DNA of 5,425 nt from Actinomycetes bacterium. GTDB taxonomy: Bacteria > Actinomycetota > Acidimicrobiia > Spongiisociales > UBA4744. Both the position numbers and the translations under genes were made by a program. Shown piece after piece: positions 1 to 5,425 of the stretch (positions within the stretch are counted from its first letter, which is position 1; each line of letters begins with the position of its first letter). The stretch spans positions 1 through 5,425 of the forward strand of contig JAHEDM010000196.1 in NCBI GenBank assembly GCA_024641205.1. The letters are read 5' to 3'. The notes beneath the pieces are model-generated. The model saw only the letters and a program-made list of their open reading frames with translations. It did no database searches and was not told where the DNA came from.

Positions 1-2
1 TC

Positions 3-872
3 CTGGGAGGGCTCTGGTGGCCGCTCGACCTGGCATCCAACTTTCGGCCCCACTACGCAGTGGGGTTGGCGGTTGCGGCAGGGCTGTTTGCCCTGGCCCG
101 CTCTTGGAAGCTGGCTCTCGTCGCGCTGGCCGGCCTGGCCGTCAATCTCATACTCGTGCTCCCGCTCTTCCTCGGATCGTCTGTCCCGTCTGCCCCGGAT
201 TCTCCGGTCTTGCGGATCCTCACCTTCAACGTGGGCTTTGACAACCGCCGAACCGACGAGGTGATCGATTTCTTCGAGACGAGTGGCGCCGATCTCATCT
301 TCATCTTTGAAGGTGGCCCGCAATGGGAAGAAGCCATCAAATCCTCGGGGCTTTCCTACGAGCTGTCGCCGGGTCTCCCGACCGCGTTTGGCTTCGGCAA
401 TGCGATCCTCGTCCGGTCTGATTTGGATGTTGAACTAGAAGGGATTGCAGTTGGTCCGAACACTCCCCGAGCCCGGCAACTTGACATGGAGTTCGACGGC
501 ACGCCGATCCGGATTCTGGCCGTCCACCCGCCCTCACCTACCTCGGGAGGTAAGGCGGCCGTTCGTGATGAGCAACTAGCCGGTGTGGTCGATTGGGCTG
601 CCGCCCAAGATCGCCCCGTGGTGGTGGTCGGCGATTTCAATGCTTCGCCGTGGTCGCATAGCTTCCGACGGCTGGCCGATTCCGACTTGATCAACTCGTT
701 GGACGGCTTCGGCCTGCAGGCCTCCTGGCCGGCCGCGCTCGGGCCGTTCGGCGTCCCGATCGATCATCTGCTGCACAGCTCCGAGCTGACGACGGTTTCT
801 CGCGAGATCGGGCCCAGTCTTGGGTCCGAGCACCGTTCCGTGTTCATCACACTGGCACGAGCGGCCGGATGA
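3..872 (+). CDS. Membrane-anchored endonuclease/exonuclease/phosphatase (EEP) family protein, 5' end outside window
   Basis: The frame is open from the left edge, so the true start lies upstream. A GTG at 60 is in frame but would cut off a family-typical stretch (WWPLDLASNFRPHY), so I do not take it as the start. Residues here count from base 3 (289 visible). Two hydrophobic helices at about 18-32 and 37-57 suggest a membrane anchor; a further helix probably precedes them. The EEP domain (metal-dependent phosphodiesterase fold) fills about 69-285. Visible motifs are FNV with Asn76, the likely metal ligand Glu103 in FIFEGG, His175 in AVHPPSP, GDFNASPW with Asp211 and Asn213, IDHLL with Asp254-His255, and GSEHRSV with the likely catalytic His277. 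The Asp usual before that histidine is Glu here. Relatives include DNases, phosphodiesterases and sphingomyelinase-like enzymes; the substrate cannot be told. With N-terminal helices the catalytic domain may face outside, but topology is inferred. It converges on the 6-phosphogluconate dehydrogenase gene. Confidence 0.88.
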   Translation: MGGLWWPLDLASNFRPHYAVGLAVAAGLFALARSWKLALVALAGLAVNLILVLPLFLGSSVPSAPDSPVLRILTFNVGFDNRRTDEVIDFFETSGADLIFIFEGGPQWEEAIKSSGLSYELSPGLPTAFGFGNAILVRSDLDVELEGIAVGPNTPRARQLDMEFDGTPIRILAVHPPSPTSGGKAAVRDEQLAGVVDWAAAQDRPVVVVGDFNASPWSHSFRRLADSDLINSLDGFGLQASWPAALGPFGVPIDHLLHSSELTTVSREIGPSLGSEHRSVFITLARAAG

Positions 873-879
873 AATCCGG
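865..879. terminator. Small hairpin at convergent gene ends (weak terminator candidate)
   Basis: CCGGAT (865-870) and ATCCGG (874-879) form a perfect 6-bp stem around a GAA loop. The stop codon of the EEP gene (870-872) lies inside it. It sits at the convergent junction, where a bidirectional terminator would be expected. No T-run follows on either strand, so it is not a canonical intrinsic terminator, and a 6-bp palindrome in GC-rich DNA may be chance. Confidence 0.2.
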
Positions 880-891
880 GCATCGTTTGCG

Positions 892-2397
892 TCACACCTC
901 GTAGGTACCGGCCGTGGTGTCGCCGCCGGTTCCCGTCCAGTTGGTGTGGAAGAACTCGCCGCGAGGACGATCGATTCGCTCGTAGGTGTGGGCACCGAAG
1001 TAGTCGCGCTGGGCCTGGATCAGGTTGGCAGGCAACCGCCCGGATCGATACGAGTCGTAGAAGGCCAAGGCGCTCGAATAGGCCGGAACCGGTAAGCCGA
1101 TCCTAACCGCCTGACGGACCGTAGCTCGCAAGCCTTTCTCCGACTCGGCGAGCGCCCTTTCAAAAAACGGATCGAGCATCAGGTTGGTCAGGTCGGGATC
1201 GGTCGTGAAAGCTGCCGTGATGTCGTCCAGGAACGCAGCCCGGATGATGCAGCCCTCCCGCCACAGCGCGGCGATCCTGCCGTAGTCCAGATCCCAGCCG
1301 TACTCGACTGCCGCGGCTCGCAGCAACATGAAGCCCTGGGCGTAGGAGATGATCTTGGCGGCGTACACGGCATCATGAAGCTTCTCGACCCAGATGGTTC
1401 TCTTGTGGGCAGCGATCTCGCGCCGGGTTTCGGGCGGCGTATTGGGAGCGAGGCCATCGAGTACGTCACCGTGCGGTCCGGCGAGGCGACCGGAGGCGAC
1501 TATCCGTTCGTCTTTCAACGCCGAGACCATCCGGGCAAACACTGCTTCGGTGACCAGGGTGGTCGGCATACCCAAATCGAGAGCCGAAATGGCGGTCCAT
1601 TTGCCGGTGCCCTTTTGGCCGGCGGCATCGAGGATCGACTCGACGTGCGGAGAGCCGGATTCCTCGCGGAAAGCGAGGATGTCGGCGGTGATATCGATGA
1701 GATACGAGTCCAGGACCCCTTCACCCCACTCCCGGAACGCGTTCGACATCTCGTCATGGGACAGGTCGAGGCCGTCTTTCATGAAGTGATAGGCCTCGGC
1801 GATTACCTGCATGTCCCCGTACTCGATGCCGTTGTGCACCATTTTCACGAAATGTCCCGCCCCGTCAGGTCCCACCCAATCACAACAGGGTGTGCCGTCT
1901 GAGAACTTGGCGGCGATGTCCTGGAAGATGGGACGGATGTGCGGCCAGGCAGCCGCGCTTCCGCCGGGCATGATCGACGGCCCGTGACGGGCGCCTTCTT
2001 CACCGCCGGAGACACCGGTTCCCACGTAAAGGGCGCCGGCCCCCTCAACCCGGGCCGCTCGGCGGATGGTGTCGGAGAATTGCGAATTGCCGCCGTCGAT
2101 GATGATGTCGCCAGGATCGAGCAACGGAAGGAGCTGGTCGATGGTCACATCGACGGCATCGCCGGCTTTGACCATGAGCATCACTTTGCGCGGCCTGGCG
2201 AGGGCAGCCACGAGCTCGTCGAGAGAGCGGGTTGCGACGACTCGGGTGTTCCGGGCCGGTCCCGCCAGGAAGTCGTCGACCCGGGCGGCGGTTCGATTGA
2301 ATACGGCGACCGTATACCCGTGGTCGTCCATGTTGAGCACCAGATTCTGACCCATCACCGCCAATCCGATGAGTCCAATATCGGCAGTGGGGGGCAT
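892..2397 (-). CDS. gnd: 6-phosphogluconate dehydrogenase, decarboxylating (NADP-type)
   Basis: This cytosolic enzyme oxidatively decarboxylates 6-phosphogluconate to ribulose 5-phosphate and CO2, making NADPH in the oxidative pentose phosphate pathway. The 501-residue protein is complete. The N-terminal Rossmann domain has GLAVMGQN (11-18), and NRT at 34-36 is the usual NADP-type pattern. The substrate loop VSGGEEGA is at 129-136, and the catalytic pair is Lys185 and Glu192 in KMVHNGIE. The family signature ILDAAGQKGTGKW is at 255-267. The C-terminal tail supplies Arg464 and His470 (RDYFGAHTY), which in the known dimer reach into the partner's active site. It is about 30 residues longer than E. 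coli Gnd: roughly 17 extra residues at about 309-337, plus a Gly/Thr-rich tail after Trp487 like that of longer homologues. The ATG start directly follows the conserved N terminus and has an AGGAG ribosome site five bases upstream. It is divergent from the unknown gene to its right. Confidence 0.97.
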   Translation of the reverse strand: MPPTADIGLIGLAVMGQNLVLNMDDHGYTVAVFNRTAARVDDFLAGPARNTRVVATRSLDELVAALARPRKVMLMVKAGDAVDVTIDQLLPLLDPGDIIIDGGNSQFSDTIRRAARVEGAGALYVGTGVSGGEEGARHGPSIMPGGSAAAWPHIRPIFQDIAAKFSDGTPCCDWVGPDGAGHFVKMVHNGIEYGDMQVIAEAYHFMKDGLDLSHDEMSNAFREWGEGVLDSYLIDITADILAFREESGSPHVESILDAAGQKGTGKWTAISALDLGMPTTLVTEAVFARMVSALKDERIVASGRLAGPHGDVLDGLAPNTPPETRREIAAHKRTIWVEKLHDAVYAAKIISYAQGFMLLRAAAVEYGWDLDYGRIAALWREGCIIRAAFLDDITAAFTTDPDLTNLMLDPFFERALAESEKGLRATVRQAVRIGLPVPAYSSALAFYDSYRSGRLPANLIQAQRDYFGAHTYERIDRPRGEFFHTNWTGTGGDTTAGTYEV

Positions 2398-2523
2398 CGA
2401 GACTCCTGGGTGGCGGGGACTACGAGGGGAGGATACCTCTGTGGAAGAATGTGGATAGAAATATCATGGTGCGATAGCGTATTACGTGCTTCAGATCGCG
2501 TTGCAAGCGCCGATACGACGTAG
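2398..2523. promoter_or_regulatory. Divergent promoter region between gnd and the unknown gene
   Basis: These 126 bp separate two divergent genes and must contain at least the gnd leader. The stretch from about 2446 to 2487 is clearly more AT-rich than its surroundings, as expected for promoters. Candidates for gnd on the - strand are a -10-like TATCCT at 2435-2430, well placed for a short leader but without a good -35, and TTGCAA (2506-2501) spaced 16 bases from TAATAC (2484-2479). On the + strand TATTAC (2480-2485) could be a -10 for the unknown gene, again without a clear -35. A small inverted repeat, GATA-GAAA-TATC, lies at 2454-2465. The location is a firm inference; the individual boxes are weak. 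Confidence 0.45.
2403..2407 (-). promoter_or_regulatory. Ribosome binding site of gnd
   Basis: On the - strand AGGAG precedes the ATG at 2397 by a five-base spacer (TCTCG). It agrees with the conserved N terminus in fixing the gnd start. Confidence 0.75.
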
Positions 2524-2536
2524 GTGACTGTGTCAC
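2524..2536. repeat. Inverted repeat on the start codon of the unknown gene
   Basis: GTGAC (2524-2528) and GTCAC (2532-2536) are perfect inverted arms around TGT. The left arm begins with the proposed GTG start codon and the loop overlaps the alternative GTG at 2530. It could be an operator half-site pair or an mRNA hairpin hiding the start. It resembles a CRP-type TGTGA-N6-TCACA site but has a five-base gap and GGTGA on the left, so I do not call it one. Chance is possible for five-base arms. Confidence 0.3.
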
Positions 2537-3618
2537 AGGCCCAAACCGAAAGCAAGAACACTGCGTTCGATGGACGTATCCAACTCAATGGTGACGCCGC
2601 GCCCGAACTCGAAGTCATCGTCGAGCTGGGGGATCAACACATAGTCCTCGGTCACAGCAGCGGTGAGTTGGGCCGCTGGGACAGAGGCTCCGTTGCGGTA
2701 GCCCCCATCGGGCGCGGTTGGTTCACGCTCAGTGTCGAAGACGAAACCGTCACCTTCCTGCCGCGCCGGCCGGGCCACTTCGCAGCCTCCACCGTCGACC
2801 TGGTGCCTGTCGAGGTGGCCGAGAAGCGTTGGTGGCAGCGCAGCAAAGACAAGAAGGACACAGTGCCCGAGACCGCCACCCTGAGCCGCAAGGAACGCAA
2901 GCAGCTCAAACGCGATGAGGCCGCCCGGACGACGTTCGGGTCGGCTGCCGTCGATGCCCCCTCGGCCGGGATCGAATCTGCGGCGCCATCAATCGAACCC
3001 GGTGCTGCCCCCGATCAGATTGAGTCGGTCCCGACGCCGATCGAGCAGTACTCAACCCCGCTTGATACCGCCTCGACGCAAGCCCCCGAGCGCGCCCCGG
3101 GTCTTACCTCTCCATCTCATGCCGAGCCGGCGTCCCCATGGGACGACGAACCCGTCCCGGAAATTCCGCTCCGCAACCAGCGTGCCACCAAGCAACCGCG
3201 GAGCGCCCCCGAAGCTCCGCCTCGCCCGGCTCCCGCTAAGACGCCCACCCCGCGCCGCGAGAAGGCACCCAAGCCCTCCAAGCCTGCCCGCACCAAAGCG
3301 CCCCGCGGCCAAGCAGTTGAACTGGCGGGAACGTCACGACCGGTCAGGCCTGCCGGTCCCAAGAAGAGGAATCCCCTCAGCAGAGCGTTCGCCGGCTTCT
3401 GGCACGGGTTGAAAGGAATCGCGCTGCGGGTCTCAGACGAACTTCGTCAAACGGGAATCGTTCCGTTTGACCGGCTTCCTGCTGCCCCTGCTCGCTCCCG
3501 GCCCAACGAGAACCATCAGCACGACTTCCAGGAACACCGCCTCCCCGGCGGGTTGACGCGCAACGTCTGCCACTCCTGTGGTTTGGTTTCGATCGGCGGA
3601 TCCAGTGAGGACGATTGA
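2524..3618 (+). CDS. Modular protein of unknown function with C-terminal zinc-ribbon-like motif
   Basis: I do not recognise a named family. Residues 15-97 alternate hydrophobic and polar residues with aromatic and glycine turns (LGRWDRGSVAV, GRGWFTLSV), suggesting a small beta-rich domain. Residues 101-130 are strongly basic (KRWWQRSKDKK, SRKERKQLKR). Residues 137-282 form a low-complexity Pro/Ala linker, acidic up to about 216 and Lys/Arg-rich from 217. A short region with helix potential (about 284-312) follows. At the end, His331 and His333 followed by Cys349-x2-Cys352 resemble a zinc ribbon; these are the only two cysteines in the protein. No signal peptide or membrane helix is seen, so it is probably cytoplasmic. 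An in-frame TAG at 2521 abuts the GTG at 2524, so translation starts there or at GTG 2530. Neither has a normally spaced Shine-Dalgarno site. ppgK follows 47 bp downstream on the same strand, so an operon is plausible. Nucleic-acid or ribosome binding is a guess from the basic tail and ribbon. Confidence 0.85.
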   Translation: MTVSQAQTESKNTAFDGRIQLNGDAAPELEVIVELGDQHIVLGHSSGELGRWDRGSVAVAPIGRGWFTLSVEDETVTFLPRRPGHFAASTVDLVPVEVAEKRWWQRSKDKKDTVPETATLSRKERKQLKRDEAARTTFGSAAVDAPSAGIESAAPSIEPGAAPDQIESVPTPIEQYSTPLDTASTQAPERAPGLTSPSHAEPASPWDDEPVPEIPLRNQRATKQPRSAPEAPPRPAPAKTPTPRREKAPKPSKPARTKAPRGQAVELAGTSRPVRPAGPKKRNPLSRAFAGFWHGLKGIALRVSDELRQTGIVPFDRLPAAPARSRPNENHQHDFQEHRLPGGLTRNVCHSCGLVSIGGSSEDD

Positions 3619-3652
3619 GCCGGTCCGGTTACCCTGACCCAGGCCGCTAAAC

Positions 3653-3657
3653 GGAAG
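3653..3657 (+). promoter_or_regulatory. Ribosome binding site of ppgK
   Basis: GGAAG lies eight bases before the ATG at 3666. An in-frame TAA at 3648-3650 rules out any start further upstream, so site and stop together fix the ppgK start. Confidence 0.7.
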
Positions 3658-3665
3658 CTCAGCGC

Positions 3666-4412
3666 ATGCAGGTTCTCGGTATCGACATTGGTGGATCAGG
3701 TATCAAGGGTGCTCCGGTTGATCTTGAAACCGGCCGGTTGGCCCTGGCCCGCCTCAAGATAGCCACCCCCCAGCCGGCTACTCCCCAGGCTGTTGCCGCC
3801 GTCGTGGCAGAACTGGTCGAGCATTTCGAGTGGGAGGGCCCGATCGGTAGCACCCTTCCGACGGTGGTTCGAAAGGGGATCGTCCATAGCGCCGCCAATA
3901 TCGACAAGAGCTGGATTGGAGTCGATGGGGAGCAGTTGCTCGGTGAGGCAACCGGCCAGCCGGTCACGCTGCTGAACGACGCCGATGCGGCCGGGATCGC
4001 AGAGATGCGGTTCGGGGCCGGTCGTGACCGGGGTGGGGTGGTTTTCATCCTGACGTTCGGCACCGGGATCGGTAGTGGAGTCTTCGTCGACGGTCATCTC
4101 CATCCGAACACGGAACTCGGGCATCTCGAGTTCAAAGGCATGGACGCCGAGCGTTACGCGGCGGCGCGGGTGCGGGCAGCTGAGAAACTCACCTACAAGA
4201 ATTGGGGCACGCGGGTGAATGAGTTTCTACAACATCTCGAGAACATCTTTTCGCCGGACCTGTTCATTATCGGAGGGGGCGTGAGCCGCAGAATGGACAA
4301 GTTCGAGGAGTACCTGGTGGTTGAAACCGAAGTGGTACCGGCCCGGCTGCGCAACGATGCGGGCATCATCGGGGCCGCGCTCACCGCCCGCGACCGAGTC
4401 CACTCCGACTAG
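3666..4412 (+). CDS. ppgK: Polyphosphate glucokinase (ROK-fold)
   Basis: This cytosolic enzyme phosphorylates glucose to glucose 6-phosphate using inorganic polyphosphate, and in many members also ATP. The 248 residues match the actinobacterial family closely. The phosphate-binding GIDIGGSGIKG is at 5-15. TPQPATP (34-40) and AANIDKSWIG (76-85) are hallmarks shared with the Mycobacterium enzyme. LNDADAAG (103-110) carries the likely catalytic base Asp105. The second phosphate loop LTFGTGIGSG is at 129-138, ELGHLE (150-155) contributes to the sugar site, and LFIIGGG near the C terminus closes the nucleotide lobe. The cysteine zinc motif of ordinary ROK kinases is absent, as is usual for this subfamily; I see no cysteine at all. 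The length is normal, slightly short because the N-terminal tail seen in mycobacteria is missing. The gene may be cotranscribed with the unknown gene upstream. Its product feeds the pathway containing the nearby 6-phosphogluconate dehydrogenase. The relative use of polyphosphate and ATP cannot be read from the sequence. Confidence 0.95.
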   Translation: MQVLGIDIGGSGIKGAPVDLETGRLALARLKIATPQPATPQAVAAVVAELVEHFEWEGPIGSTLPTVVRKGIVHSAANIDKSWIGVDGEQLLGEATGQPVTLLNDADAAGIAEMRFGAGRDRGGVVFILTFGTGIGSGVFVDGHLHPNTELGHLEFKGMDAERYAAARVRAAEKLTYKNWGTRVNEFLQHLENIFSPDLFIIGGGVSRRMDKFEEYLVVETEVVPARLRNDAGIIGAALTARDRVHSD

Positions 4413-4440
4413 TCACGGACGCTCATTGGGGCGAGTCGGA
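4404..4440. terminator. Inverted repeat spanning the ppgK/hflX convergent junction (weak terminator candidate)
   Basis: TCCGACT (4404-4410) pairs perfectly with AGTCGGA (4434-4440) around a 23-base loop. It encloses the ten-base gap between the two stop codons, so it would lie at the end of both transcripts. The loop is long and neither strand shows a T-run after the stem, so intrinsic termination is doubtful. Confidence 0.22.
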
Positions 4441-5425
4441 CGTCTCGAACTCCGCGAAGCCTGCTACCCGCGACCGCGGGAGCCGGGCATGGATCCGGGT
4501 TCCCCTCTCGAGGTGCTCCTCTTTGACAACCTCGCCTTCGCGGTGGACGGCGGCCACGACATCACCGCGGTCGTAGGGAATGGTCAGCTCGACCTCGGTC
4601 AGCCGCTTGCGGAGCGTGTCGTCGACGGCTGCGGTGAGATCCTCGGTCCCTTCTCCGTTGAGAGCAGATAGGGCGATGGCCTCCGGGTACAACCGGGCAA
4701 GTCTGGTCCTGGCCTGATCGTCGACGGTGTCGACCTTGTTGAGCACCAGCAGTTCGGGCAAGTGGGCGGCCCCGATCTCCTCCAGCACGAGCCGGACGGC
4801 GGCGATCTGTCCTTCCATAGAAGGGTCGCCTGCGTCGACGACATGCAGCATCAAGTCGGACTGGGCGACCTCTTCGAGAGTCGAGCGGAATGCCTCAACG
4901 AGGTTGTGAGGCAATCGGCGCACGAAGCCCACCGTGTCGGAAAGCAATACGGCTCGCCCGGTGCCGAGGTCGAGCCTGCGGACGGTCGGGTCGAGCGTCG
5001 AGAACAGCTGATCTTGAGTGAGAACATCGGCGCCGGTTAGCTGATTGAGCAGCGTCGATTTCCCGGCGTTGGTGTAGCCGACCAGGGCCACCTGGGCGAG
5101 GTCGGATTTACGGCGGGCCTTGCGTTGGGTCGCCCGGGTCGAGTCCAGTGCCCGCAGGTCTCGCTCGAGTTTTGAGATGCGGGTCAGAATCCTTCTTCGG
5201 TCGGACTCGAGCTTGGTTTCACCAGGACCCCTGGTTCCGATACCGCCCGCCTGGCGACTCAGCTGTGTGCCCTGGCCGTGCAAGCGGGGGAGGTGGTAAC
5301 GCAGAAGGGCCAGCTCGACCTGCAGCATGCCTTCCCGGCTCGTGGCGTGCTGGGCGAAGATGTCCAGAATGAGGGCTTCCCGGTCGACGACGTCGCACTC
5401 GAAGATCTCCTGGAGATTGCGTTGC
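4423..5425 (-). CDS. hflX: Ribosome-associated GTPase HflX, 5' end outside window
   Basis: HflX is a GTPase that binds the large ribosomal subunit and splits stalled ribosomes under stress; in mycobacteria it is linked to macrolide tolerance. The frame is open to the right edge: 32 codons precede the ATG at 5328 and encode family sequence (RNLQEIFECDVVDRE, ILDIFAQHA). That ATG is therefore internal, and the true start is outside. The 333 visible residues lack roughly the first 100 or more of the N-terminal HflX domain. Counting from the internal Met, the linker GGIGTRGPGETKLE is at 28-41, followed by a basic helical segment (44-75). Then come P-loop GYTNAGKS (84-91), switch II DTVGF (131-135), NKVD (197-200) and the G5-like SALNGEG (221-227). 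A C-terminal domain ends at FAEFE plus a short tail. All GTPase motifs are intact, so it should be active. It converges on ppgK with only ten bases between the stops. Confidence 0.96.
   Translation of the reverse strand, partial: QRNLQEIFECDVVDREALILDIFAQHATSREGMLQVELALLRYHLPRLHGQGTQLSRQAGGIGTRGPGETKLESDRRRILTRISKLERDLRALDSTRATQRKARRKSDLAQVALVGYTNAGKSTLLNQLTGADVLTQDQLFSTLDPTVRRLDLGTGRAVLLSDTVGFVRRLPHNLVEAFRSTLEEVAQSDLMLHVVDAGDPSMEGQIAAVRLVLEEIGAAHLPELLVLNKVDTVDDQARTRLARLYPEAIALSALNGEGTEDLTAAVDDTLRKRLTEVELTIPYDRGDVVAAVHREGEVVKEEHLERGTRIHARLPRSRVAGFAEFETSDSPQ

Noticed and set aside
60..872. EEP protein starting at GTG 60
   Set aside because: The in-frame sequence upstream (LWWPLDLASNFRPHY) is typical of membrane-anchored EEP proteins, so the gene continues past the left edge.
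1375..1902. Long open frame on the + strand opposite gnd, 175 codons
   Set aside because: It lies wholly antisense to a clearly real enzyme gene. Its translation has no recognisable motif, and such frames arise routinely in GC-rich codon use.
2501..2506. TTGCAA as a -35 box for the unknown gene on the + strand
   Set aside because: It lies only 17 bases before the GTG start, too close for a promoter with a normal -10 and transcript start. The hexamer is self-complementary, so it is considered only for the - strand.
1939..2523. Open frame on the + strand running from inside gnd through the intergenic region, 194 codons
   Set aside because: Most of it is antisense to the conserved N-terminal half of Gnd, its composition is shadow-like, and it ends at the TAG just before the unknown gene.
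2915..3412. Pro/Arg-rich alternative frame inside the unknown gene, and several - strand frames over the same area
   Set aside because: These are frame shadows of the low-complexity GC-rich linker. The chosen frame is the only one running through both the N-terminal domain and the CxxC terminus.
4467..4480. GC-rich perfect palindrome CCCGCG-AC-CGCGGG about 55 bp after ppgK
   Set aside because: It lies within the coding sequence of the hflX C terminus, has a two-base loop and no T-run, so it is more likely codon-driven than a terminator.

Overview
The window looks like an ordinary stretch of chromosome from a GC-rich bacterium, most likely an actinobacterium. The strongest clue is a polyphosphate glucokinase closely resembling the Mycobacterium enzyme. 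GC-rich codon use and two genes with GTG or edge-hidden starts fit this. A deep-branching class such as Acidimicrobiia is possible but is inference only. I see no mobile elements, tRNA or rRNA genes, CRISPR arrays or phage genes.

Layout, left to right. (1) The 3' part of a membrane-anchored endonuclease/exonuclease/phosphatase (EEP) family protein on the + strand; its start lies left of the window. (2) A complete 6-phosphogluconate dehydrogenase gene (gnd) on the - strand, convergent with (1), with a 19-bp gap. (3) A 126-bp divergent intergenic region, the only substantial non-coding DNA here, which should hold the promoters of gnd and of the rightward pair. (4) A 364-residue protein of unknown function on the + strand, with an N-terminal beta-rich region, a long charge-segregated Pro/Ala linker and a C-terminal zinc-ribbon-like motif. 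(5) A polyphosphate glucokinase (ppgK) on the + strand, 47 bp downstream and perhaps cotranscribed. (6) The 3' part of the ribosome-associated GTPase hflX on the - strand, convergent with ppgK with a 10-bp gap; it runs off the right edge.

The metabolic theme is glucose 6-phosphate. PpgK makes it from glucose and polyphosphate, and 6-phosphogluconate dehydrogenase acts two to three steps later in the oxidative pentose phosphate pathway, yielding NADPH and ribulose 5-phosphate. The two genes are on opposite strands, separated by the unknown gene and the shared promoter region, so co-regulation is possible but not shown. HflX and the EEP protein have no evident link to this.

I found no convincing new multi-gene system. 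The item most worth a second look is the unknown modular protein and the inverted repeat lying on its start codon.
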